Of a DNA stretch of 64,000 bases, positions 11,817-29,496 are shown piece after piece. Every line of letters starts with the position of its first letter. The stretch's first letter is position 1. The DNA lies in the NCBI RefSeq assembly GCF_009905375.1, contig NC_133650.1:295010270-295074269 (forward strand). Direction: 5' to 3'. The translations under genes and the position numbers were made by a program. Source of the DNA: Apium graveolens. Taxonomy: Eukaryota; Streptophyta; Magnoliopsida; Apiales; Apiaceae. Under the pieces are notes generated by a model that worked only from the letters and a program-made list of their open reading frames with translations, searched no databases and had not been told where the DNA came from.

Positions 11817-12410
11817 TGTTAGATATATTTGATAATGTCATGGCTAATGTGATTTATGTTTAGTTTTCAGATCTTACTTAAACAGGATAAATCAGTACTT
11901 ACTGGAAGTCAGGACTTAAGGATATCAGTACTTATATTATCAGGAGATAATTATCAGAAGATGGATATCAGAACTTAAGTACTGAAGGACGTTCAGATAA
12001 GGAAGGTAGCTGGTTAAAGGGAAGAAGATCGAAATGAACATAAGAAGAGATATGCATGAAGATGGAATTCTATGAAGAATAGAATACTTGGAAGAAAAGA
12101 TATCTGATTGATATATTTTAGGAAGCAGAATTATATTCCATATCAATTAGCGATTATCTTGTAACTGTGTAGTATATAAACACAGACATAGGGTTTACAC
12201 TATAAGTGTTATCACAATCGAGAAGATTATTTATTGTAACCCTAGCAGCTCTCGTGATATTTGTTCATCACTGAGAGAGAACAATTCTATACTGTAACAG
12301 AGTTTATTATTTCAATAAAGTTTATTTTCTGTTACTTGAGTTATTAGAGTTCGATTTGATTGTACTATACATTGTATTCACCCCCTCTACAGTGTGTGTG
12401 TGACCTAACA
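11817..12410 (+). mobile_element. A1 3' LTR (594 bp)
   Basis: TGTTAGATATAT ... TGACCTAACA, nearly the same length as the A2 LTRs (592 bp). It carries family A words in its U3 part (TCAGAACTTA at 11968-11977, several ATCAGTACTTA variants), a TATA box (TATATAAA, 12173-12180) and the CACCCCCTCTACAG segment near its end. The flank is ATTTA; the partner duplication lies left of the window. Confidence 0.9.
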
Positions 12411-13249
12411 ATTTATGAAATATTGGTTCGTGTTCCATCGTATTGTACCGATAAATTAGTTACTTAGCCGCTAAGTAACTGTAAAAACGATCCGATTTGA
12501 TACCCGTATTGGATAATTATCCAAACCGGGCTTTTATAAAACACTTTATACGAAATAATGTAATAATATCCCATCTTTCGAGATTGCGGGTTTTGTTGAT
12601 TCACCGAAATGGTTATTGTATCGAAAATTTTGCACCGGGTCGCGCACGGGTCAAATCGTAATCCGGATTGAAAAAGTCAAAACACGGAAAATGTCCGGAA
12701 TTACCATATTAGGTTAGGAAGGAGTTTTCGGAAGAGTTTCGAGTTGTAAAAACGTAAAAACGGTTGAAGTCGGACGGTTCCCAGCTTTATAAAATAGTTT
12801 TGTAATTATTCAGAAAATAATTAATAAATTCATAAATTTATATAAAATCATATAACAGTTCAAAAATTACCAGAAAAATACCTTAATTATCTAAATTTTA
12901 TTCTGGACATAATAAAATTAACATACCTATACTTTACCACAACACCAATCATCAAATAATTCACCAAAAACCACATAATAATCATTTATCGATAAAAATA
13001 ATTACACGCAATATCCCGGATATTACAATTATTCTTCACCAAACAGTTTATTTTCATTCTGAGGCATGATCAGGATTGATCTTCTTCCAGAGATTTATTC
13101 CTAGCTTATGGGCTGTTTATTGAAAAATACTCCAGTCTAGTCTATATAAACATTTTTTCAGACTCGAGAAATATTATTACAGACTACATAAGATTACAAG
13201 TCAACTGAATCTCATGATTGTCAATTTGACTTAGTCTTGTTATGTAAAT
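12411..13249. other. Noncoding debris, possible Gypsy LTR remnant
   Basis: There is no open frame with any family signature. The composition (long AT-rich runs, isolated CG-rich words such as CCGGGTCGCGCACGGG) resembles the long Gypsy LTR at 44651-47885 but I cannot align it by eye. From about 13060 a stretch with GAGGCATGATCA resembles part of the family C LTR. Confidence 0.4.
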
Positions 13250-15655
13250 ACATATCTTGCACGACACTTTAGAGTTCGCTTCTAAAGATTTGCAGGAATT
13301 CTATCATGATAAGGGCGTGATACACCAGACCAGTTGTAGTTATACACCATAATAAAACAGAATTGTAGAACACAAACACAAGCACTTCTTAGAGACTGCT
13401 GGAGCCCTTTTTCATCAGTCCAAGTTACCTGAAATTTTTTAGGGAAAAATGCGTGTTACGTGCTATAGAATGCCTCTCACAAGTATAAGTAATATTACTC
13501 CTTACCAAAGAATTTATAATGACCCTCCTTCTCTTAATAATTTTCGAGTATTTGGGTGTTCATGTTTTTTTTCTACTACTAAAGTTGGTCGTGGTAAGTT
13601 TTCACCTCGAGCCTCTGTTCCTGTTTTTGTTGGTTACCCTTCTACTCAAAAGGGTTATAAAGTTTTAGATGTTGTTACCCAGAAAATTTCAGCATCCAGA
13701 GATGTGATCTTTTATGACCATCATTTCCCTTATCATATATTGACTTCACCATCTAATTCTTATTATGAAAACACAATTTTCCTTCCACTTGTGACTAATT
13801 ATGTCGAGTCACATTTTGACACTGAACCATCTATTCCACAAATAGAAAATATACCCACTGAGTCACAATCAGATATTCAAGTACAATCCTCATCTGAAGA
13901 CAGTAATATTGATTCTTCACCACCTGTTTTGAGACATTCTACCAGAAATAGACAACCCCCTCAATATCTTTCTTCTTATCAATGCAATCTTTGGCAAACA
14001 GATAAATTGCAGTTCAATACCCACTGGTGTAATTTGGTAAGCTATGATGCCTTTGTTTCTTCACATAAAGCCTTCTCTTCTCATATCAATACTATTACTG
14101 AGCCTAAGAACTATAAGAAAGCTTCTGGTTAACATATTTGGATTGATACCATGAACAAAGAAATTAATGCATTAAATGAGAACCAAAAAAATGGCAACTT
14201 GTGGACTTACCTCTCTGGAAAAAAGCGATAGGATCCAAATGGATATACAAGGTCAAGTTACACGTCGATGGATCATTAAAAAGATGCAAAGAATGTCTAG
14301 TAGGTAGATGATGCATCAAATATACGGCATTGACTACGAAGAGACATTCTCCCCAGTCATTAAGATGAGTTCTTTACGGTGTCTTATAGCACTTGCTGCT
14401 AGCAGAAATTGGCCCCTTTATCAGCTTGATGTGAATAAGGCGTTCCTATACGGTACTCTCCAAGAAGGGGTTTATATGCAACTTCTTGAAGGAATGCCAA
14501 ATCCTCACAATAAAGTTTGTCGTTTATCAAGTCAATCTATGGTTTGAAACAGTCCTCACGAGAATGGTTTGCTAAACTCCTTACTGAGCTCACTAATATG
14601 GGACATAGTCAATCAAAAAATGAATACAGTCTCTTTATCAAACGAACCGGCAGTCTCATTACTATTGTAGCTGTTTATATAGATGACATTATTATTACAG
14701 GTAATATTGCTTCTGAGATTACAATATTAAAATCTCACTTAAACTACTTATTTGGAATCAAAGATTTGGATATTTTACACTATTTTTTAGGTATAAAAGT
14801 GGGATATGTTAACGATGGTATCATTCTCGGCCAAAGAGAATTTGCCAAAGGGCTTCCCATAATCTGTGATTTTGGTCTTTCTAAACCAGCCTCTACTCCA
14901 CTTCCATTATACTCTAAACTTAGTCACTCAGTTGGAGATTTGTTACCAGATGTTGAACTATATCGTTCCTTAGTTAGCAAATTGAATTACTTGACAAACA
15001 CACGATCTGATATTTCCTTTGTTGTACAAACATTAAGACAATTTCTGCACCACCCGCTTACTAGTCATCTTGAGGTTCTTCATCATACACTACAATATGT
15101 CAATCATACTGTAGCTTAGGGCATCTTACTTAAAGCTACAGATTCTTTATCTATTCGAGCCTTCTCCGATTCCGAATGGGCCTCCTATCCAGATTTCAGA
15201 TGATCTATCACTGGCTATTTACTCTTGTTTGCCGGTCTCCAGTTTTGTGAAAATCCAAGAAATAAAGCACTGTTTCACGCTCTTCTTCGGAAGCTGAATA
15301 TAGGGCAATGGCCTCTGCAACTTCTGAGGTCAATTGGATCATTCGTTTACTTGAAGAAATGGGGTTTACCAATCTTAAACCGGTTACTTTGCACAGTGAC
15401 AATCAATATGCACTTTATATTGTAAAGAACCCGATTTTTTATGATCGAACAAAATACGTAGAAATTGATTGTCATTTTACACGGGACAAGGTTTTGGAAG
15501 ACTTATTACAATTGTTTTATCTACATACGCAACATCAATTTACTGATATCCTAACAAAAGTCCTCCCTTCTCCACATTTTCTAGAATTATTATCCAAGTT
15601 GGCTGTGTCTTTGCTTCCATCTTCATCACCACCCAAACTTGAGGGGGGATATTGA
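13250..15655 (+). pseudogene. Decayed Copia pol relic (integrase end, RT, RNase H)
   Basis: Translated pieces give, in order, an integrase C-terminal part (EFASKDLQEFYHDKGVIHQT, then FRVFGCSCF and a VFVGYPSTQKGYKV motif), a proline/serine linker, RT (YQLDVNKAFLYG, YGLKQSSREW, YIDDIIITG) and RNase H (MASATSEVNWIIRLLEEMGF, DNQYALYI, FTDILTKVLPSPHF), ending LEGGY just before a GGGGGGAT polypurine tract. At least four frame changes and several stops interrupt it. The active-site box is YIDD. The sequence style differs from the Sirevirus-like families here and suits an Ale/Ivana-type Copia. The 5' half, gag and 5' LTR are missing. Confidence 0.85.
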
Positions 15656-16371
15656 GATTAATCTCGGAAAAAACACAGCTCAACAACTTGACATCTCAGC
15701 TTAGCAGTGTTTACTTTATATTTGTATAAAGAGTTAATTGCAGTTTGCAATACTTATTTTTCATTTAAATTCAAAACTGTATACCTACTTTGTAAAATAT
15801 AGTTTGCAACCCTAACTTTCAAAATCAAATACAACATGCATCCCCTTCATAATTTTCAGTTATAAAATTGGAATTGAGGTGTTTAATATTATTTTTATAA
15901 TTTAAAACATTATAATATTAATGTCATTTATTTTATATTTTACTTAATATAATATTAATGTCAATTATTTTATATTTTACCCAATATAATATTAATGTCA
16001 ATTATTTTATATTTTACTCAATATAATTTTTAAATAGTTAAAATATAGATATATTTAGAAATTTTATGATTATATCTATAAACATATATTTTGCTTGATA
16101 AATATATTTTAAGTATTTTAGCATTATGATTAATTTAGAGTATTACTAATAGAATACAACTCAATTCTAATTTATTACTTAAAATTGTGAAGGGGATGCA
16201 TGTTGTATTTGATTTTGAAAGTTAGGGGTTGCAAATTGTATTTTACGTATAATGTTTTGAATTTAGATGAAAGATAGGGATTGTAAACTGGAATTAACTC
16301 TTGTATAAATATATAAACAGTTAGTTAGAAAATAACAACACAATAGACACATTTCGTGTGACACACACACA
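15656..16371 (+). mobile_element. Probable short 3' LTR of the Copia relic, split by a MITE
   Basis: The polypurine tract GAGGGGGGAT (15641-15650) is followed by AT and TGAGATTAATC, the likely LTR start. A TATA-like TGTATAAATATATAAA lies across the right MITE boundary. The far end near ACACACACACA (about 16371) is a guess because no 5' LTR is present for comparison. Without the MITE the LTR would be under 200 bp. Confidence 0.4.
15731..16300. mobile_element. Mutator-type MITE, 570 bp, long terminal inverted repeats
   Basis: The ends GAGTTAATTGCAGTTT and its near-complement at 16285-16300 open inverted repeats of roughly 130 bp, which include an AACTTTCAAAATCAAATACA segment on both arms. The element is flanked by a perfect 9-bp duplication, TTGTATAAA (15722-15730 and 16301-16309), the length typical of Mutator-like elements. 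The centre is AT-rich with a repeated AATATTAATGTCA word and no coding capacity. Confidence 0.9.
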
Positions 16372-16507
16372 ATGATATAATAGCTTAGCATGTAAGTATT
16401 GAGAGTTTATTAATGGAGTTCTTGTTCATGATCTTTATCTTCTACATTACTTAATCTACAATTTATATTAGTTACATTACTCGTCAAATAACAGATATAT
16501 ATTTTGT

Positions 16508-19722
<3,215 letters not shown>

Positions 19723-19786
19723 TAACTTTGTTATACTATTACTGAGTGTTCTGAAGAGTTACTTATTAATGATGAACTTTTATTCC

Positions 19787-19793
19787 TTTTATA
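19787..19793 (-). promoter_or_regulatory. TATA box of receptor kinase gene 1
   Basis: On the minus strand TATAAAA occurs inside CTATAAAAGG, about 65 bp upstream of the ATG at 19722, the right distance for a short 5' leader. Confidence 0.6.
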
Positions 19794-19799
19794 GATAGT

Positions 19800-22456
19800 T
19801 ATTATTGAGGAAGATCACAAGTGGTTACAAGAATTATGGAGGAGGAACAAAGGTTTTAAAACATTAGCATTGATTACAAATAATTTATTAATTTCCTTGC
19901 TTTTATATTAAATTTTGTTATTAATAAGTTAAACATTTTTTTTTAGAATTTAACTGAAACCTGTAACATTTTAAATTTTGCAATTTTGAAATGTTAAAGA
20001 ATGCTTTTTTTATGGTCAATAGAACTATTTATTAACTGGTATCCCAAAGTAGGAGAAATTATTTGAGAGGTTATCAAATTATACACTTTTATTGTACTAG
20101 TTGTAAGAGTGATATATATATATAGATATATATTATAAATTTTAGAGTAATTGATAAATCAAAATTATATCAAGAATTCACAATATTCTCATATTTATTA
20201 TGAATAAGGAAACAACTTGTGTATTAACTCAAAATCAAATTATACACTTTTATTGTACTTGTTGTAAGAGTAATATATATATAGATATATATTATACAGT
20301 TTTTTCGAACATTTTATAATTTCAGAGTAATTGATAAATCAAAATTATATCAACAATTCACAATATTCTCATATTTATTATAAATAAGGAAACAACTTGT
20401 GTATTTACTCAAAAAAGACTTTAAAATATATAACACCTTTTTAAGTCTAATGTTGGTTAACAAATCATATTAAACTATATTAATTACATATTGATTAGAT
20501 TACATTTGAGGAGTACTTGGTACATATTATATTTTTTTTGCTAAAATATAGTAATAACCTAATCAATTTTATCACAACCATTTACAGGAGTATTTACATC
20601 TTCATACAGACTCGTAAACATCTTCATAGTGGCTCCTATGAGTGGCAATAACACATTATTGACACATCTCTCCATCCGTATCATATATTCATATCAATGA
20701 ATTTAATTTCTTATGTCAAAAATCAACGTGCAAATAATGAAAAAATGATGTTTTCATCCTTTTACTTTAAATTGAAGCGTAAATATATGGCATGTGGTAA
20801 CATTTAGTGAGAATAACTAGTAGCACGAATACAAGCTAATGATAACAGTAACAAGATTTACAAATTAGTGTAGTCCCTAAATGCCTTGCCGAAACCTATT
20901 GTTCTTAACAAGGAACTCAACACAATTTATTTTAGATACTAATAGAAAAATAACTCATCTGTTGATCCTCTTAAAGTTAAATTTTAATATTCTAAGCTAA
21001 ATCCCAGTGGAGGATAAGATTGGGTCAGGACTCCAGAGTCAAGTAGAAACATATCTTTCAACTGCAAGCAAAATCATAATTTTCAAGATTTTGTTTGCGA
21101 AAAAATTAATGAGGTGCTCCATCTCAATAATGTTTATGCATGTGTCGTAGACTAGTTCTAAAATGTACTGCTATATGAAGGTAGTTCGCATATTTATGGA
21201 TGAACCTGAATTGACACGTCTCATTAATGTTACACAGCGGCCTCATATTGACAAATTCTACAAGTACATCTTGTTCTCAAAATATACTAGTAGTAATTGT
21301 CCATGTCTCATTATTGTTTTCCCTGTTAAGAAAACCAGGCTGTTGTGTGCATAGTCAATTCTCCTTTTTATCCCAGCTTCTGAACAATGGACATGTTTTG
21401 TCTGGCCCATCTTTTGGAGTCTGATGCATACACAATACACCAAAATGTTTTTTAGTTTTGGCCCATCTTACAGAGAATTTTGCAGACACATATTAGACCA
21501 AACTGAATTGAACATAACTGTTTTGGCTTTAAGTTGAGGTCAGGATTGTATGTTCAATGCTTATGGATTAGTTTGAGTAACCTGCTCCTTATTTATGTAA
21601 TCTCCAGGCCCAAAAAGTTTTTATAAGTCAGTTTAGTTTATGATGTTTATAGATTTACTACATTCCTATGCAGCGTTGATGAATAAAATTAAGTGTGACA
21701 ACTTACAAGTTTGAGATGAGTCTAGTCCCCTGATGAGTCTAGTTCCCCAAGTCTGAAATCTCCCAAAAGGCTTCTAGGCTAAAGTGTGATGATGAAGTAG
21801 CGAGCCCCTGTCAAGTAGCTAGCCCCTGTGTAGTGGTGCTTCACATATCCGGGGTGGCCTAATGAGTCTGATGGAATTGTGGATTAATGTGTTGAATAAT
21901 GTTAAATTGATTTAGGTTCTTCTTTTAGACTTCTACCACCTTAAGGTACCTTAAAATTTTAGATAATTTCACTTAATATGATATGCTCGCGGATTTGAGT
22001 CCACCTGACCATGTGTTGAGTTTAATTTCACATAATGCTACTTACTGCTATTTCTATTCCGGTGTGAAGGATTAGCTAAAATCAGCATAACAAAATCTAT
22101 ACTATAGTTTCTATTGAACTGGAGCAATGCATATCTGCTTTAGTGAAATGTTTAGTTACACTTACTAGAATACTTGTAGAATCACTTGAAACTGGAATAT
22201 TATGAAAATCAGTTGAAACAAAGATACTTGAGAATCAACAAATTTAGCAACTATTACCACATCGATATACATACTACTATTAGTTTACGACAACCTCTAT
22301 CCATAATTATCTATCCTTGACTTCCTTCTAAATTTTGCTTAATTCTTGACTTGATAAACCTGATTCTCCACATTTTGTTTTTTTGCACTAGTACTGAAAT
22401 GCTGAAGTAGTAATATTATTTAAAGGTCTTAAAAAAATTAAACAATAAGTAAATGT
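19800..22456. other. Intergenic DNA between the two receptor kinase genes
   Basis: About 2.66 kb holds the upstream region of gene 1 and the downstream region of gene 2. I see a tandem duplication (20074-20413) and some short echoes around 21720-21840 (GATGAGTCTAGT, TAGCGAGCCCCTGT and TAGCTAGCCCCTGT). No reading frame has a recognisable family signature. Confidence 0.6.
20074..20413. repeat. Imperfect tandem duplication, about 160-180 bp unit
   Basis: Both copies start AAATTATACACTTTTATTGT and end AAGGAAACAACTTGTGTATT, with a TATATAGATATATATTATA core and the segment GAGTAATTGATAAATCAAAA in each. The second copy contains an extra TTTTTTCGAACATTTTATAA insertion. Confidence 0.85.
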
Positions 22457-25974
<3,518 letters not shown>

Positions 25975-26409
25975 CAACCCCGTTAAATCAGTTTGAGGAA
26001 GATGAAATTTCGTTACAAATAATCCATTACTTGTCAATTTGAAAATGCGCCCCACGCATACTTTTTTTTCGTACCACTCATTTTAATGTTACCATAAGTT
26101 ATATAATTTATTTATTTTTAAAAATTATGTATAAAAGTTTAAATATTATATTTTTATTAAAAAGAAATTTAAAATTATTTAGAGAACCCTGCTTTACAAG
26201 AGTCTTAAAATATATATCAATCCCTCGTTTCCAATATAAAAATTCCAATATGACCGAAAAAATACAAAAAAAAATGTCCTAAGTTCGGTTAACACCCTCG
26301 TTCATCCAAACGAAATATCCTTTTAATCTCTCGCAAGTTTTATGAGGAAGATTAATGATTTGAATTCTCATGTTACCCATCCCTTCAAGTTTTCTTGTAC
26401 CTATGATTG

Positions 26410-26935
26410 GGGCCGGGTGCACTGTACGGGTTGAATCAAGCTAAGGTTGAGAAAAACTGAACCGAAATCAAAACTTCGAATCAAATTGTGCTAATTCGGT
26501 TCGGTTCGGTCCTGATTTTTCAGAAATTTGGTCTATTCAGTCCGGACCGACGGACCGAATAGTCCGAAATAAAATTCGATTCGTTTCTTGTAAAAAATAT
26601 TTCGGTCCGGATCTTATACATATTTTACATATATCTTAAAAATTATAATCATAATTTTTAATCTGTAATTGTATTTATACACTCTTAAAACTCTACATAT
26701 CACCTTACTTTAATTATATTTTAGATTTTATAATTTTTGGTTTAAAATTTTAATACAATTTTATTTTATTTTTAAAATTCAGTCTGTTCGGTTCAAAACC
26801 GAACCAAACCAAATTATTTCGGTTCGGTTCGGTTCGGTCCATAATATAATTTCGGTCCGGTTCGGTCCAAGAAAAAGTAATAATTCGGTTTTTCGGTTCG
26901 GTCCGGTTTTGGACCGAATGCTCAGCCCTAAAGCT
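26410..26935. repeat. Repeat element rich in TTCGGT words, probable nonautonomous transposon
   Basis: Clusters such as CGGTTCGGTTCGGT occur at both ends (26510-26580 and 26780-26925), in inverted relation with CCGAACCAAACC on the opposite side. The right end reads GACCGAATGCTCAGCCCTA, close to the GGGTGAGCA-type termini of common plant MITEs. The translated NRTEPNRN-like peptides are products of the repeat, not a gene. Exact ends and duplication are unclear. Confidence 0.55.
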
Positions 26936-27757
26936 AAGTCCCATACTATCATACTTCTTCGGTATCAAAATATAAATTACTTTAATTTTTACGCGTACTT
27001 TAAGGTGCATAAAAATCATAATTTCACATACTTTTTCTAATTTTTTTTTTGAATTAAAACTTAATATGTAAACTTTTATTCAGAAAAAAAAAATTTAAAA
27101 ATAAATTTTGAAACTATTCTTTTTATTCACCTTAAAATACGTGTAAAAAATAAAAAAATAAACTTGTATTTTAGAACGGAGAGAGTATCGAAATTTGAAT
27201 TCAACAAAAATATAAAAACATAAAAATAACAGTAACTCAGATTATATTCGTGAGCCGAATAATTTCAAGTTCGACTTTCGCTCCGTAAAGTATTTAAATA
27301 GCCCGAGTTCTATTTCTATGACTCATTTTTTGTCCGGTCAGGTTTAAAAATTGACAAGATCAACTCGAATGGTTCAAGAACATGTTTTACTCACTTACAC
27401 ATGTATGTGTGTTGATTTAAAATCATATCTACGAATTTAAAACTCGACTAAAATTTCAAAAAATAATATTATATGTGAGTGTCTCACTTTATCATATATG
27501 ATGTTTTAACTTTTCTATAGTAATAAAAGTACACGATTAGAGTGATTAAGAATCCACTTCTGAATTTTACGATGCTGATTCAGTCACCATTTCCCAATTC
27601 AAACTTGGTGGCTACACTCATTTTTAATGTATCACATACTTTCCGGTTTGAATTTTACTTCTTGCGATTGAGCACCATTGTGGTCACAATTGCGAGACGT
27701 GGCTCGACAGATTAAGTTGATGATACACCACTCCGGAGACTAAAAAAGCAGCATTAA

Positions 27758-28240
27758 AGGGGTGTATTCATTTCAGATTTTAAAGGATTATTAATAATCT
27801 ATGAATTTTAAAAGATTTATGTTGATTTCAATTCTTCGTAGATTTTGATGGAGTTGATCCAAAATCTTGTAGAGTCTTACAGATTTTGTGGAGTTTTTTA
27901 GAAATCCATCAAAATCTCATGTATTTTGAAGAGATTTCAAGATATTAAAAATGTACTAGCAAATCCATCAAAATCCACAATTTTTTTAAATAAAAGAAAA
28001 TCCATGGACTTTTGAATACCATCAGATTTTGATGGATTTTTTAAAATCCAAATTGAATACCACCAAATTTTGATTGACTTTTTAAAATCTAAATTGAATA
28101 CAGTCACATTTTAAAAGACTTTTTCCAATCTTTGTTGAATACCTTCAGATTTTAAAGGATTATTTAAAATTCAAATTGAATACCCCATGATTTCTAAAAT
28201 CCATAAAAATCCTTCAAAATCTCAATTGAATACACCCCCT
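27758..28240. mobile_element. MITE with AGGGGTGTATTCA-type ends
   Basis: The left end AGGGGTGTATTCA is mirrored by TGAATACACCCCCT at the right, and the inner arms continue with GATTTTAAAGGAT versus ATCCTTCAAAATC. The interior repeats a GATTTTGATGGATTTTTTAA plus AATTGAATAC block several times on both strands. TAA stands beside or close to both ends and suggests a 3-bp PIF/Harbinger-like duplication, but the exact boundary base is ambiguous. Confidence 0.7.
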
Positions 28241-28411
28241 AAGACTATTATTATTACAATCATATTATAAATTTCAAAAATTGGAATTAATCAGTTGAGA
28301 TATCGATAAGTGATTTATTTATGATTTTTGAAAAATCAAATAATTTATCAAATCTTTCAAATATTTTTGACCGGTTTCTATAATCATGACCAGTTATCAT
28401 GATAGTTATTA

Positions 28412-28700
28412 GGTTAAATTGCAAACCGCATCCCCCTACTTATTTCCATTTTCACTTCACCGTAGCTACTTTTGATAATTGCACTTCACACCCGAAACAT
28501 ATTTTGGCGCTACAAATCACCACCTTCCGTTACTGCTCTGTCAAATAAGACCGTTAGGCTCAATTTTGTTGAGGGCGTAATTGTCTTTTAAATTTATGAT
28601 ATTTTACAACGGTCATCTTCTTCGTTCTCATGGTCCTTCCATCTATATAAACATGGTAATATGGTGTATTGGGGGGCTAAAAAGAAATTAATAAAAAACA
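28412..28700 (+). mobile_element. Left end of a Mutator-like element (TIR and promoter)
   Basis: GGTTAAATTGCAAACCGCAT at 28412 has the look of a plant MULE terminal repeat. It is followed about 240 bp later by a TATA box (CTATATAAAC, near 28644) and the A-rich leader of the GRF zinc-finger gene whose ATG now lies at 41987, beyond the A2 insertion. The right terminal repeat is not in the window, apparently lost with the arrival of the family D LTR. Confidence 0.65.
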
Positions 28701-29292
28701 TGTTAGGTCACACACACTGTAGAGGGGGTGAATACAGTGTAAAGTACAATCAAATCGAACTTTAATATCTCAAGTAACAGAAAACAAACTTTATTGAAAC
28801 AATAAACTCTGTTACAGTATGGAACTGTTACCTCTCAGTGATGAACAAATATCACGAGAGCTGCTAGGGTTACAATGAATAATCTTATCGAATATGATAA
28901 CACTTATAGTGTAAACCCTATGTCTGTGTTTATATACTACACAGTTACAAGATAATCGCTAATTGATATGGAACTTAATTCTGCTTTCTAAAATATATCA
29001 ATCAGATATCTTTTCTTCCAAGTATTCTATTCTTCATAGAATTCCTTCTTCATGCATATCTCTTCTTATGTTTATCTCGATCTTCTTTCCTTTAAACAGC
29101 TATTGTCCTTATCTGAACATCCTTCAACACTTAAGTTCTGATATCCATCTTCTGATGATTATCTCCTGATAATATAAGTACTGTTATCCTTATGTTCTGA
29201 CTTCCAGTAAGTACTGATTTATCCTGTTTAAGTAAGATCTGAAAACTAAACATAAATCATATTAGCCATGACATTATCAAATATATCTAACA
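28701..29292 (-). mobile_element. A2 3' LTR
   Basis: 592 bp, TGTTAGGTCACAC ... ATATATCTAACA on the plus strand. It adjoins the polypurine tract at 29293. The TATA box lies at 28930-28937 (minus strand), and TAAGTTCTGA, the family A word, is at 29132-29141. Confidence 0.95.
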
Positions 29293-29306
29293 ATCTCCCC
29301 CAACTT
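29293..29306 (-). promoter_or_regulatory. A2 polypurine tract
   Basis: On the minus strand AAGTTGGGGGAGAT directly precedes the 3' LTR, as in A1. Confidence 0.85.
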
Positions 29307-29496
29307 GTAAATTAGCATAATATACAAGTTTAACAGATATTTGATGATGTCAAAAACATTAAGTACAAATGCATGAGAATTAGACTAGATAACTACAACT
29401 TACAGTCCTTAAAGCTTTACCAATATTTAACTTCTGATAACAGCTTCAGTCTGTACAAATATCAGAATTAAATCTGTTGTAGATCTTGACTTGGCT

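Larger units (their letters stand above)
5937..12410 (+). mobile_element. Family A Sirevirus-like element A1, 5'-truncated and nested
   Basis: The visible part holds the end of the pol-ORF3 spacer, ORF3, the 3' noncoding region, a polypurine tract and the 3' LTR. Its order and sequence match the complete family A copy on the other strand (28701-41982). Gag and pol are not in the window: the family C insertion at 5936/5937 separates them, so they may lie further left. The spacer 5937-6451 carries family A words (TAAGTTCTGA at 5993-6002) and ends in a leader shared with A2. Confidence 0.85.
25975..28411. other. Intergenic DNA upstream of receptor kinase gene 2
   Basis: This AT-rich stretch holds the gene 2 promoter region (a TATATAA on the minus strand near 26100, about 130 bp from the ATG), an FTTCGGT-rich repeat element (26410-26935) and a MITE (27758-28240). 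I see no protein-coding gene elsewhere in it. Confidence 0.6.

Noticed and set aside
21163..21443. Small overlapping frames between the receptor kinase genes
   Set aside because: They are short, on both strands, without family signatures or splice context.
26750..27019. Peptide rich in NRTEPNR
   Set aside because: It is a translation of TTCGGT-type repeats, not a gene.
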